From Silene noctiflora (Eukaryota > Streptophyta > Magnoliopsida > Caryophyllales > Caryophyllaceae), in assembly GCA_009801015.1 (NCBI GenBank), contig VHZZ01000971.1, positions 86,750-108,894 on the forward strand: a DNA stretch of 22,145 nucleotides. Reading direction: 5' to 3'. The position numbers and the translations under genes are program-made. Numbering within the stretch: position 1 is the first letter of the stretch; the number at the start of each line of letters is the position of its first letter. Below the pieces are notes generated by a model. The model made no database searches. It saw only the letters and a list, made by a program, of their open reading frames with translations, and was not told the DNA's origin. Below, one piece after another: positions 11,641 through 21,923 of this stretch.

Positions 11641-11790
11641 TTAATTAATTTAATTTAACTAATTAATTTAACTTTATTATTATTATTATTATCTTGTTAT
11701 TATTGTTTTTTTATTAGGTAAGGAAACCTTGTGGTTATTTTTATTTTTATTATTATTATTACTATTATTATTGTTGTTGTTGTTATGCAA
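11641..11790. repeat. AT-rich stretch with (TTA)n and (TTG)n microsatellites
   Basis: Runs of TTAATT, then (TTA)n near 11673-11692, and (TTA)n followed by (TTG)n near 11746-11783. These lie between the two minisatellite arrays. Confidence 0.85.
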
Positions 11791-12073
11791 AATTTTATTG
11801 AGATTAAACAAAAAATTTACAAGAAATTAGTGGTCAGCGAAGCGAAAACATTGATAAGAAAATATAGTCTAAAACGCAAGGTAAGATAATAACATTTTTC
11901 CGCTTTATATAAATTGTGTTGTTCATACATTATACTATGATTACATTACGATAAAAAATAATGAGATGAGTGATAATTTTGTTTTAAAAACATAAAGTAT
12001 ATATATGTATTGAATAATTAATGTCAAATATTTTTGCATCGATTTGTAAAAATAATACTCAGTATATAAGTTT

Positions 12074-12285
12074 TCTGAACTGAATTTATAGGATCTGAAC
12101 TTATAGGATCTGAACTGAACTTATAGGATCTGAACTGAACTGAACTTATAGGATCTGAACTGAACTGAACTTATAAGATCTGAACTGAACTTATAGGATA
12201 TGAACTGATCTGAACTTATAGGATCTGAACTAAACTGAACTTATAGGATCTGAACTGAACTTATAGGATTTGAAGTGAACTTAAG
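12074..12285. repeat. Minisatellite array 2, same unit as array 1
   Basis: About nine units of the GGATCTGAACTGAACTTATA type occur in direct orientation relative to array 1, again with extra GAACT insertions. It ends near GGATTTGAAGTGAACTTAAG. Confidence 0.9.
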
Positions 12286-12311
12286 TTAAGTGACCTTAAG
12301 TCCAAAAGAAC

Positions 12312-13435
12312 CTAACCTAAATCCTAAACCAATTGTGCCACAAGTTTTTGCTGTAACTAACTGCATTGAAATGTACAAGTATGGGCCCTTCGTCTTTAGG
12401 GCCCCGGTTCTTAGAACCGATTGAACACTCTATTAGACGGGCTTGTCTATATAAACCGTATTCGTCTCATTATCTTTAACTTGATTTTGATCGTGGATCT
12501 CTGATAATCAATACTTCGATTTCGTTAATCAAACGTTCTTTTCAATTTTTTCTTCTAATTTATTTCTTTTATAAATTATTCTTTTTGTAAACATTTTCTG
12601 ATTTTAAATTACAAATAATAACATTTTAAATCGCTTTTTATTAATTAAACATTAACAACACAGGCGTGTTCGAATCCCAAAAATGGGAAGTACCTTAGAA
12701 ATAGCGCGACAACACTCTTGTGTCGCGCTACTTCCAAGCATTTTCCGATTCGGTTATGTTTTGCGTCTAATCGTAGGTGTTTTGTTTCACATAATTCAGT
12801 ATTTAATAATTCCACCGTTAGTGTTTTTTATTTCGTTGCTTTTTCTCATTCGCATCCATGCATTTTTATTTGTTCAATGTAATTAAGTCAATGTAAACTC
12901 CAACTTCGACCTTTATTTGTAAATCAACTGAGTTAGTTAATATCACATGTTAAGATTAAAACAATGGATGTTGCATAGCATTGCATTAAACCGACAATTT
13001 CAAAATACAATTTTAACCCATTATCAGTTAATAGAGGCTGCTAATGAGCAGGCGCTTCTGGATGTTCGATTAAAGAGTTTCTCAATAAGTACCATCACCC
13101 TTACCCAGATTTCATGGATAGTGGAAGACATTATTTAACAATTTCGTGAGTCACTCTAGAGATAGAGTTCGAAGAGGAACGAATCTCCGATATTTTGTGC
13201 ATATGTCAGTTCTGTTTTGTACTTTATTGGACTGTGTTATAAATTTGATTCGAATAATTTTCGAATTTTCTTTAATAATTTGGTGACGACTCCTAGTTGC
13301 AAGCTCATTCAATCCTTTCATCGAGTTCGAACTAAAACAAATCGGTCGAAAATCCAAAATGTGCCCAACCCACTTTGATAAGAGGGGTTCCTGGCGAGGG
13401 TCGCGTGCAGGTGCGCGTAGATCTAGATCACACAG
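12312..13435. other. Gene-free region; possible worn retroelement remnant
   Basis: A TATA-like GTCTATATAAACC lies near 12446-12458. The stretch AATTTGGTGACGACTCC near 13276-13292 resembles the region just inside LTRs of Tat/Athila-type elements. Between them is a perfect hairpin (12702-12730). Open frames such as 12683-12886 and 12947-13138 show no known family features. A 34-codon piece near 13045-13147 reads IKEFLNKYHHPYPDF but is bounded by stops. I would not call a gene here. Confidence 0.35.
12702..12730. repeat. Perfect GC-rich hairpin
   Basis: TAGCGCGACA and TGTCGCGCTA form a perfect 10-bp stem with a 9-nt loop. GGAAG upstream (from 12686) and CTTCC downstream could extend the stem past a bulge. 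It stands out against the AT-rich surroundings. Confidence 0.85.
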
Positions 13436-13439
13436 ATCA

Positions 13440-13560
13440 GTATGGAATCGGGTTTAATCAGTTCGGCTTAACTCGGGTTGAACTTAGTTCGGGTTCAGTT
13501 CAATTTAATCGGGTTCATTTTCGTTAGCCACTTTAATCGGTTGGTGTTGTTTCTAGTCGG
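13440..13560. repeat. Degenerate TCGGGTT-type simple repeat
   Basis: Variants of TCGGGTT and TTCGGTT recur at irregular short intervals (AATCGGGTTTAATCAGTTCG and similar). The following 13561-13806 is AT-rich with scattered TCGAT words and no gene. Confidence 0.6.
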
Positions 13561-13806
13561 ATACATTTTAGGTCGATCAATATCGATTTAGTTGAGTTTT
13601 AGGTCATACTTATCTTGAGCTGTAACTCAAAAAATTATCATTAATGTACTCTTATGTTTTAAAATTTGATTGTAATAGTTCATATACCATTAATAAATAA
13701 AGAATCAATGAAAAACAAGAAATATTAGTGCTTTCATAAGAAAATAAATATTTTGAGTTTAGGTCAATCGATTCAGATTAATTCAGGTTCGAGTATCATT
13801 TGGTTA

Positions 13807-15621
13807 TGTAACACCCCATTTTTTACCCGGCCAAGATAAGGTGGGATGTTACCATCTCGGTTTCCCGAGGCAGTGAAATCAGAATTACGAGAAAGAAACG
13901 TTTAATATAAATGACACGTTTAGTGGATACATACATGATAAATGAATAACAAAAGTGAACTATACATTATACAACTCATCTACCGACTACATCATCTATG
14001 TAACTCGACTCCAAGGCTCGAAACTCGTGCCGTCACCTGTGTAACAACCATGCACAATCTGTAAGCAAACTGCTCCCCATATGATCGGAAATATATCATA
14101 TGGATCGACGCAAGCCACCCCGGAAATAGGTAACAATTTACACACAGCCACACACAGTCAGTTTCAATAATACAATTAATCACGAAAGGTAATAGACACG
14201 AATATGAAATGCAAACGTGAATGCACAAACACAAGTCTCCACTCATCACTAATCCACAACAAACACACAGGTAATAGAGACACGCCCACGGTATCCACAA
14301 CCCGGTGACGGCACCGCAGCACCGCCCACCAAAGCAGTTGGACCGCAGCCCGTAAAAAGGTACCCGAGATCACCCTTGGTACCGGGCCCGAGAGCGACTT
14401 GGATCCCTTGCCAGACGACTTGTCTCAACCACACGTGTCCCTCCATATCTCAAGCCACTAATGTGCACATCCCTCTTGGAGTGGGAAGCTCCAAGAGGCG
14501 ACCCGAGGGCAAGACGGTCTCCCAACCGCCTTACGTCCCCACAACAACGAGTATCATCGCCACAACACCTCCAACATCCTCTACCATCGCATATAACACA
14601 ATATGCAATACAATAAGCAAACACATATTCTCACATATGCAATAATTATCAAACATGCCTCTTCTCATATGAAATGGATGTTAATTAAGCAAAATACTCA
14701 TGTGAATCAATAATCAAAGAGATACTTCAAGACATACTCCCAATTAACATGTTATAATGCAACTCCCTCCATTACCACCGTCTACCAAAACACAATCATC
14801 CAATTACATGTTATAATGCAAATCCAATGCTATCATGAAACCATCATTAACCATCCATTATCATGTCACCATGAAATATTGACACTAATATGAGACTAAC
14901 AACATTTACCCACAACAATCATGTTGTAATGTAATAACAACACAATAATGACATATCCAACCATTCATACTTATTGAAACCGAGTAGGATTAACCTACCT
15001 TTTAGCATACTCCAATTACCACAAACAAGCAAACTAATCCTCCTCTAAGAAGCCACATCCTACAATTAATTAAGGAATATTATCACAAATATATTCTACA
15101 ACAATTAATAATACTAATTAACCCTTAACTACCCCCACTTAAATAGTCAAAACCCTAATTAATTACAAGACAACCTACTAGAGAAATTAAGGTCTACTAA
15201 ATAAGAGTAAGGGAGAAAGGTTAGGGATAAACTTACAAATGCTTACAAATGAGCAAGAACAAGAAGTTGAAGACAAATCTTCAAATGGGAGAGCTAGATA
15301 TTTGTGGATAGTGTTTGTGATTTGAGATGTTTTTAGAGTGTAGAAGGGATAAGGTGAGAGTGTTTTTATGAGAGGAAATCTGAAAATTAAGGATTAGAAA
15401 GTGATGGGCCGCCTACCACAATCCCATGCAAAAAGTCAGACAGCAACAGGGGACTCAGTCGAGTGCCCGGTTCACTAGGTCGAGTGAAACTCCACTCGGT
15501 CGAGTGACTCGATATCAGAATGTATGTTTCACAAAATTACAGGTCTCTCTCGATCCCTCACTCGGTCGAGTACTCAGTTGTACTCGGTCGTGTGCACTAC
15601 TAGAAATTATGGGGTATTACA
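13807..15621 (-). repeat. 3' LTR of the large retrotransposon
   Basis: This LTR is about 1815 bp and begins TGTAACACCCC on the + strand and ends GGGGTATTACA. It holds the shared block GTTACCATCTCGGTTTCCCGAG near its left end and the palindrome cluster near its right end (U3). ACATGTTATAATGCA is repeated at 14747-14761 and 14806-14820. All open frames inside are short and have no family features. The outer flank is GGTTA (13802-13806); the matching right flank is off the window. Confidence 0.8.
15453..15593. repeat. Palindrome cluster 2 (ACTCGGTCGAGT and variants)
   Basis: Copies or variants occur at 15453-15464 (CAG core), 15474-15485 (TAGG), 15494-15505 (perfect), 15560-15571 (perfect) and 15582-15593 (final T changed). 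They lie 28-168 bp from the U3 end at 15621. Confidence 0.85.
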
Positions 15622-15645
15622 GTCTCTCCTCCCTTAAAACGAACT
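15622..15645 (-). promoter_or_regulatory. Polypurine tract next to the 3' LTR
   Basis: The minus strand reads TTTTAAGGGAGGAGAGAC directly before TGTAATACCCC. This is the expected primer for plus-strand DNA synthesis in reverse transcription. Upstream is GAACTTCGAGGACGAAGTTC, a short inverted repeat in its own right. Confidence 0.75.
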
Positions 15646-15885
15646 TCGTCCTCGAAGTTCACACCCGACTCTCACAAGACACCTCCGACCTTGCTCTCCT
15701 CTCACAAAGCTAAAACGACACTAACACAAAAAGAAATCTCGACAACTCCTAGCACTAACTCAACGAACAAGGTTAACCTCACATGCGACTCAGTACCACC
15801 TATCAAGCTCCATAGCACAACGCTACTGGTACACTTACCCAACACCGACTTTCAACACTCTATACTTAACTCTCGAATTATTACA

Positions 15886-15905
15886 TTCACTCCCCCTAAA
15901 AGAGA
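15886..15905 (-). promoter_or_regulatory. Second polypurine-tract-like site
   Basis: The minus strand reads TCTTTTAGGGGGAGTGA followed by TGTAATAATTCG, preceded by GGGGCGAAGTTC. This mirrors the true PPT/LTR junction 264 bp away, including the TGTAATA start. It may be a cPPT-like site or the remains of a duplicated LTR start. Confidence 0.5.
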
Positions 15906-16769
15906 ACTTCGCCCCGATGTTCAACGGTCAAGTCTCATAGTATACTCTCATAACACTCATAGTCGAATTCCCCCAATCAACCAAATTCCGGGTTCACCAC
16001 CCTCTCTATACTATCAGAAATCTATATCGGATTATACATAGTCACGATACTATCGGTATAGTTCTCTCGTCTACGGGTCTCTCAAGATTCAAAGCACAAA
16101 GTCTAACGAGGGTTTAACGTTCTAATCAATTGAGAAACTCCCAACGCACGTTGGTTACATATATATTTATCACGCGATAAAACTCAAACATTATTACGTA
16201 TATACTAGGGCAATCAAAAAATATGTGGACTCCATGAAACGATTAAAGAATGCCATAATTACTCGTGATGTGACTCAACTATGTTCAATACTTCCATTTT
16301 CGTACACACCATTCTACGCATATACCGCGTCAAATCCACCACATGATCACACATGTATTTCAATACCCGTTTTCATCCATCACCAATACCTCCTATTATA
16401 AGGAAGATTACCATACTTAATCATGAAAGTGACCACTATGTGACACATGAATGACACTCATCACGTAATATGAACATCACTATCATCTTGCTTCCATAAA
16501 ATAAAATCATGGCAATCAACATACACTATACAAGATTATCATGTCATCTTTGTCATGAAATTTCTCATGTGAATTAATACTTGCAACTTAATACGACACA
16601 CAATGGTAAGACGTTAAATAATATGGACCAAACGTAACAATTCACGCAAGAATACCCCATGCAAGTTAACATACTCATCTAACACAAGCTAACCAATATA
16701 AACCGCAAAATAAGGGTATACACCCAACATTTGGTCGAATATTTGCCATACAAGGGCCAAAGCAGACCA

Positions 16770-16842
16770 TTTGATCGAGTGGAAAGGGCCATCCGTCCGT
16801 GCAGGCGGCACTCGGTCGAGTGAGTTGGGCAATCGGCCGAGT
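16770..16842. repeat. Palindrome cluster 3, internal
   Basis: TTTGATCGAGTGG near 16770, perfect ACTCGGTCGAGT at 16810-16821 and AATCGGCCGAGT at 16831-16842. This cluster is inside the retrotransposon body, not in an LTR I could delimit. Confidence 0.8.
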
Positions 16843-18809
16843 GTCATCTGAGCAGAATATGTTTTTGCTTAAAAGATCGTTCTAAACTTGTTTATTCTAT
16901 CCTACGAGTGTAAATAGACTCCAATGGTGACTAGTACACCACCAAACAACCAAATTCAGAACAAACTCTTGGATTTATGGCCATCATTCCAACATAATTA
17001 AAATAAATTTTCAAGCTATACGGCGGACATAAACATGATATTTCAAAATTAATTTCACAACTATTCCGTCTCCCCCGCCACAACCGGTGACGGTGTCACA
17101 ATATCGTCACCAACAACCGCACCGTAGTGCGAAACACCATAATCACATTAACATCCATCACACTTTATACACTCTTACGGACACGGTACCAATACCACAT
17201 TATTCACGGGAAGTACTAACAACATCACCACTCAACTAAACACTACAACAAGGTCATGATGCATAACATGGATGTTCCACAGAATAATTAGAAGTCAACT
17301 TTATAAACAACATCTATGTTACCATTCATAATGTCGGATTTCGCATAACTGTCTTCACACTAGTACATACATACTTAAATCAAACGGTTATACTATATAA
17401 CACAGGTGATCACGATATCTTAACAACATAATTGTACCCCTATGCATTACGTATCACATTCTTAACTTCGTACCCATGAAGACCGAACTTGTTAGTATTA
17501 CATCCACAACTATATATCTCAATTATAAAAACAAACCTCATTCATCTTATATAACGGCCGACAACACAATCTCCCTTCAAGAGTCTATCATGACTTCTAA
17601 CAGATTCCTTTAAAATTCTAAACCCTCAATTACAAACTCACTTTCGATTGACCAAACTCACTTCTTCATCCTACAAAATAACGCTCCCTTAAAACCGACG
17701 TCGATACAATAATATGACCATTGTTCATCATATCATGCGTATTCAATCACTCTTCCGTAGTTTCACCACCAACCCCTACTAAAACTTTTCTAGATAACTT
17801 CAACCGCCTATTACTTAGAATCGTCTCTACTCCACATAATTGGTCACCTCAACTTCGTTCTATCATTCCCAAAATTCCTTATTAGATATCATATCACAAA
17901 TCTAGAATAACCTCTAACGCACAATCGCGTCCTAATACCCTCTTATCTTCCTTCTATGCGACCTCTCCATCGGCATCCCTTCGGTTCCTATCAACCCTTG
18001 AATCCCATTTACACTCTCCAACAAATATTAACGACTCACGTTATTACCTCCACTTAACTCTTTGATGCCTCAACTATTGCTCACTATTCCGCAATCCAAA
18101 AACCAACCATTTGCCAACCAAAATACCCGAATCATACTCAACAAGGGTCATCCTCATATGTACTCCAAACTACATCTACTATCTACAAGTCTAAACGATT
18201 GATAGGTACCTAACCTTGATTTTATTCTACTCATCATCCATAAGTTGCCTCGTACGATTGACTCGCTCAACTCAAAACTTAGTATAAGCTAAATCTCTTC
18301 CTATTACCTCCAATTCCCAAACTTGACGACTATATACAATTCCACACACTTATCAGGGTCATAGGTCTAAGGGCTAGAGTAAGAAGGGCGTCCTTTCGGG
18401 GTTCACATTCAAAGTCGATGCTAGGATACCTAGGAGCTTCATTCATGGAAGATGTTGCCAGTCCTTGGCGAGATTGCCTACCACAGTTGCTTCGGGAGTT
18501 TCTCGATGGTCTTGAGATGCCACATAGCCGGTTTACACAACAAGGTTTCGGATGGAAAAGATGAGAATTCAAGACACTTTGAAGCAAAATTGAGAATTCC
18601 TCACACTTCTAGTTTATTCAAAACAATTTGAGTAGAAAGTTTGACATGATCTCGTTTGAATTTTAATCAAACCAAAAGCTTATTCAAGACACCAATTTTC
18701 CGAAAAATTAAAGTTCTTGCGAAATTACACGACATTTCAACCCAACTTAAAGCAGTATGTAACACTTTTTAGCCATTATCAAAGTTTTTGACATAACTAA
18801 ACAGCCAAT

Positions 18810-19275
18810 GAAGCATAAAAATCGAAACTTTGGCATGTATACTACGTTTCTTGAAAATTTTGGAAGGATTTCGGAACAAATTCCAACTCAAGACGATACC
18901 ATGCAATACTAATCAAAATTGAAGTCTCGTGACACCACTAGAACAAGAATTAATCATGGAAAACAAATTTTGGTATGCATTCTACCCATCACACATCTCA
19001 AATTTTTAAGACTATGCATGACCTCACTAATAAGGTTTGAAGCATTACGAAGTAATTAAACCATATTTTAAGTAAAGAGTCAAACCATGTTCATACATAC
19101 TACATATTTCGAAAATTTAGGCATTAAATTGGGACGAAATTTAAGGCAACATATAGCATTACTAACAAAGATAATAGTCTTATTGTACCATTAAACCAAG
19201 TTTCACATATGAAAAATCAAAATTTTGGCATGAATACCCCACATTTCGAAATTTTAAAACGGATTTTTAAGACTA
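18810..19275. repeat. Degenerate tandem repeat, unit roughly 120-145 bp
   Basis: A block of the type AAATTTTGGCATG...TAC...CACATTTCGAAATTTT recurs near 18817, 18962, 19084 and 19211. Copies are diverged, and later words such as GGATTTCGGAAC and GGGACGAAATTTAAGG match loosely. Confidence 0.45.
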
Positions 19276-19784
19276 ATTTCTCAATTACAAGACAAGATCT
19301 AATACTAACAACAATGGTTAAGCATTTGTCGATCAATTAAACCCAACAACAATCACCAAAATCACATTATTGACTCAATACCACAAAATTTAAAAATATG
19401 TCATTTGGGGTAAAATTTCAACGTGAAATTTTTTATATTTGACATCATTAATGGTATAGAAGGTTGATTACTACTATAAATTAGACAAAACATGCAAATA
19501 AATGGTAAAAATTGAACAAAATAGTGTGAATCTAAACAACACTTAAATTGGGGAAAAATCAAGAGAAAGGAGAAAATTCACTCACTTTACTTAATTAATA
19601 AAGATTAAGGACGACAAATGGGGTAGAAAACTTAAATCTTCCCTAAAATGAGCAACAATGAAGTTTTTGTAATGGTTTTAGAGAAATTTTATTATTCTTT
19701 TGTTATGAAGAACAATGAAGAAATGGAGAGAATAAAATAGATAAGAATACACAATCTCGCGAAATGAGCTGCCCAGAAAATGGC

Positions 19785-19962
19785 ACTCGGTCGAGTGCTC
19801 GTCCACTCGATCAAGTGCCCTTATCCACTCGGTTGAGTGACTCATTTCCAGAACCCTTTTAGATTTCTGGAAAATGGTCACTCGGTCGAGTGTCAGGATT
19901 CACTCGGTCGAGTGAGTGGTACTCGGCCTAGTATTAGCTCACACAGTCACACTCGATCGAGT
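19785..19962. repeat. Palindrome cluster 4, seven copies, internal
   Basis: Copies at 19785-19796, 19805-19816 (CAAG variant), 19827-19838 (TTGAG), 19880-19891, 19902-19913, 19921-19932 (CCTAG) and 19951-19962 (ACTCGATCGAGT). The flank on the left resembles the U3-adjacent stretch of the LTRs, so this may be the relic of another LTR, but no TATTACA end follows. Confidence 0.85.
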
Positions 19963-20571
19963 GTTTCCTATGGCTTGCAATTTCCGACTAAGATCGATAG
20001 GCACGGCTCCTGCAACAAAAGAGTAATGTGTGGAGGTCCACCGGCTATCTGTGACCCGCCCCGAGTTAGTTGACACGTCACTACACTTTTCGCCTCCAAG
20101 ACTTTACTTCTTTACTCGTAGTTACTATATTAGCACCTTTCATCCATTAATCATACTTTAACGATGAAAATAGCAATTCCAAGCATATATACGATAACAA
20201 GATGCTAAAGAACGAGACTAAGGTCCCTTACACATTCACACACACACACAAAATAATCATTCTCAAATTATGCTATACACATCAATATTTTCATCCAACT
20301 TCCCACGTTAACATACACTATATCATAATGATCATACAACGCAAGCAACCTATTAACTTGTTATAACACACATGAAATCATATCACATTTCACATAACGT
20401 CCACCCATACTTATAACCACCCACGTAGTGACCAAGGAGACAATAGACACTAGTTTTGACATGACGGCGCCTACTCTTCCAAAACCGATCTCCCATTGTA
20501 CTCAAGTCAGGTTCATTTTATTTGACATTCCTAGATTCATTTTGGTTCATTGATTTAGGTTCCAAAATTGT

Positions 20572-20584
20572 CACTCTGATACCA
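20572..20584 (-). promoter_or_regulatory. Primer-binding site, initiator tRNA-Met type
   Basis: The minus strand reads TGGTATCAGAGTG, 3 nt inside the LTR end TGTTACA at 20588. TGGTATCAGAGC is the standard complement of the 3' end of plant initiator tRNA-Met. This fixes the orientation of the element and marks 20588 as the inner edge of the 5' LTR. Confidence 0.85.
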
Positions 20585-20587
20585 CTT

Positions 20588-20649
20588 TGTAACACCTCCT
20601 TCTTACCCAGCCAAGTTAATGGGAGGAAGTTACCATCTTGATTTCCCGA
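20588..20649 (-). repeat. 5' LTR of the large retrotransposon, first part
   Basis: It starts TGTAACACCTCC and matches the 3' LTR at about three quarters of positions up to TTTCCCGA, where the solo LTR is inserted. It resumes at 21924. Confidence 0.75.
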
Positions 20650-21923
20650 TGTAACACCCCCACTTACCAAGGAAGCCTGCAATAGACCTTCCCTGACAAC
20701 CAAGGGTGGTACCATCTCGGTTACCCGAGATAAGTACATATCAAACAGACCATAAAGGAACAACACTTTAGTAATTGCATTTATGTGGACAAGACATACA
20801 AACTACAACACTTTACTAATACAATTGTGGATTCTAAAATAACTACATTGATAACTGTGTCAGCGAACTCCCATCCCGAAACATGATCAGCCAAACAAGC
20901 ATCCAATACGACAACTACACCTGCAAGACAGCCTGCTCACCATCCCCCGAATGGATCATCACAGTTTTACAAACAACACGGAGTCAGTCAACTGAATAAC
21001 TATATACAACACAATGCAAACAATAACGTAATGGTACCACACCACCACATCACATCACAAGTAACCGACTACACACCGAAGTATGTAGCCCTGCCAGTGG
21101 AAGACCGCAGCCAACCACCTAAATCACCCACAATAACCCAAGTCCCTTAATGTGCACATCCCCCCTATGCTGAGAGAACACATGAGGCGAACAATGGGGG
21201 TGAGACCACCTCTCACAATGGCTTACAAAAAATATCATAATACCAATCACACCCAACACCAACATCCACCACACCAAATCCGCTATCACAATACCATCAC
21301 AATCATAGAATCACATCATAAAGCACAGTACAATACCGTCACATTCATATGCATATAATTACACAGGCAACTGAGTAAGAAATCCTACCTGTACCGCATT
21401 CCAAGTAGCATCAATCATCAATTCAATCACACAAGCCTCGCATACTGACATTAACACCTAAAATAACGGTACGACTCGATTACGCTCAAAACATAACAAT
21501 AACCAAAGACATACAGACGGTGACGGTGACTAACCTTATCGTACGGTCGACTGGCTAGGTCGGAGTCGGCGTAACCTTCCATTCCCGTGATTGACTCCTA
21601 GGTATAGGTTAGCAAGGTAAATGATGAGTGAAGGGAAAGATGTGTCGATTTAGGGTTTTGAGAGAGAAGGGAAAAAAAAGAAATAAAACTGATTCCGAAA
21701 TTCTGACTCACGCATAATATATTATCACGCTGACAACGACGCACTCGGTCGAGTGCCAACACACTCGACCGAGTCCCCTGCACTCGGTCGAGCGCACCAC
21801 ACTCGACCGAGTGTCACTCATTAGGTCGAGTTCCAAGCTAAACAATGACTCCGTCTTAACGATTAAGGTCACAATAGTCAACTATGGTCAGTCAAAAGGT
21901 CTTCGTAAGGGGCGGGTATTACA
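20650..21923 (-). mobile_element. Solo LTR nested in the 5' LTR, with CCCGA target duplication
   Basis: This 1274-bp unit begins TGTAACACCCCC and ends GGGTATTACA. CCCGA lies on both sides (20645-20649 and 21924-21928). Removing the unit and one CCCGA restores the sequence of the 3' LTR across the join. It has no PBS, PPT or internal region. It is of the same sub-type as LTR copy A at the window start. It has the shared AATGTGCACATCCC block near 21150 and the palindromes near its right end. Confidence 0.88.
21743..21832. repeat. Palindrome cluster 5 in the solo LTR
   Basis: ACTCGGTCGAGT at 21743-21754, ACTCGACCGAGT at 21763-21774 and 21801-21812, ACTCGGTCGAGC at 21782-21793, and a decayed TTAGGTCGAGT ending near 21831. 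They lie roughly 90-180 bp from the U3 end at 21923. Confidence 0.88.

Larger units (their letters stand above)
11396..12311. mobile_element. Putative element with short inverted ends and two minisatellite arrays
   Basis: The left end GTTCTTTTGAACTGAA (11396-11411) and the reverse complement of the right end, GTTCTTTTGGACTTAA, match at 14 of 16 positions. Just inside each end lies an array of the same ~20-bp unit, and between them an AT-rich centre. I could not find a clear target duplication, so the mobile-element call is tentative. No protein is encoded. Confidence 0.5.
15622..20587 (-). other. Internal region of the retrotransposon, no recognisable gag-pol
   Basis: Nearly 5 kb lacks any long open frame; the longest are about 85-116 codons with no retroviral motifs such as the RT YxDD box or a CCHC knuckle. 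Two further palindrome clusters lie inside, as does a second PPT-like junction. A more GC-rich block at about 18350-18590 has a + strand frame open from 18283 to 18561, ending FGWKR, which I do not recognise. The stretch 18600-19300 holds degenerate repeats. Confidence 0.6.

Noticed and set aside
14176..14645. Several overlapping open frames of 65-102 codons
   Set aside because: They are in a GC-richer part of the 3' LTR, overlap on both strands and have no family features.
15426..16041. Open frames of 95 and 116 codons across the LTR/PPT junction
   Set aside because: They run through the U3 end, the LTR boundary and the PPT, where no protein is expected in the + direction.
16750..16842. CRISPR-like spaced repeats (palindromes at intervals)
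   Set aside because: The spacers are irregular, the setting is a plant retrotransposon, and there are no cas genes.
19785..20587. Another complete LTR right of palindrome cluster 4
   Set aside because: No TATTACA end follows the cluster and the region runs directly into the PBS, so I left it as internal sequence.
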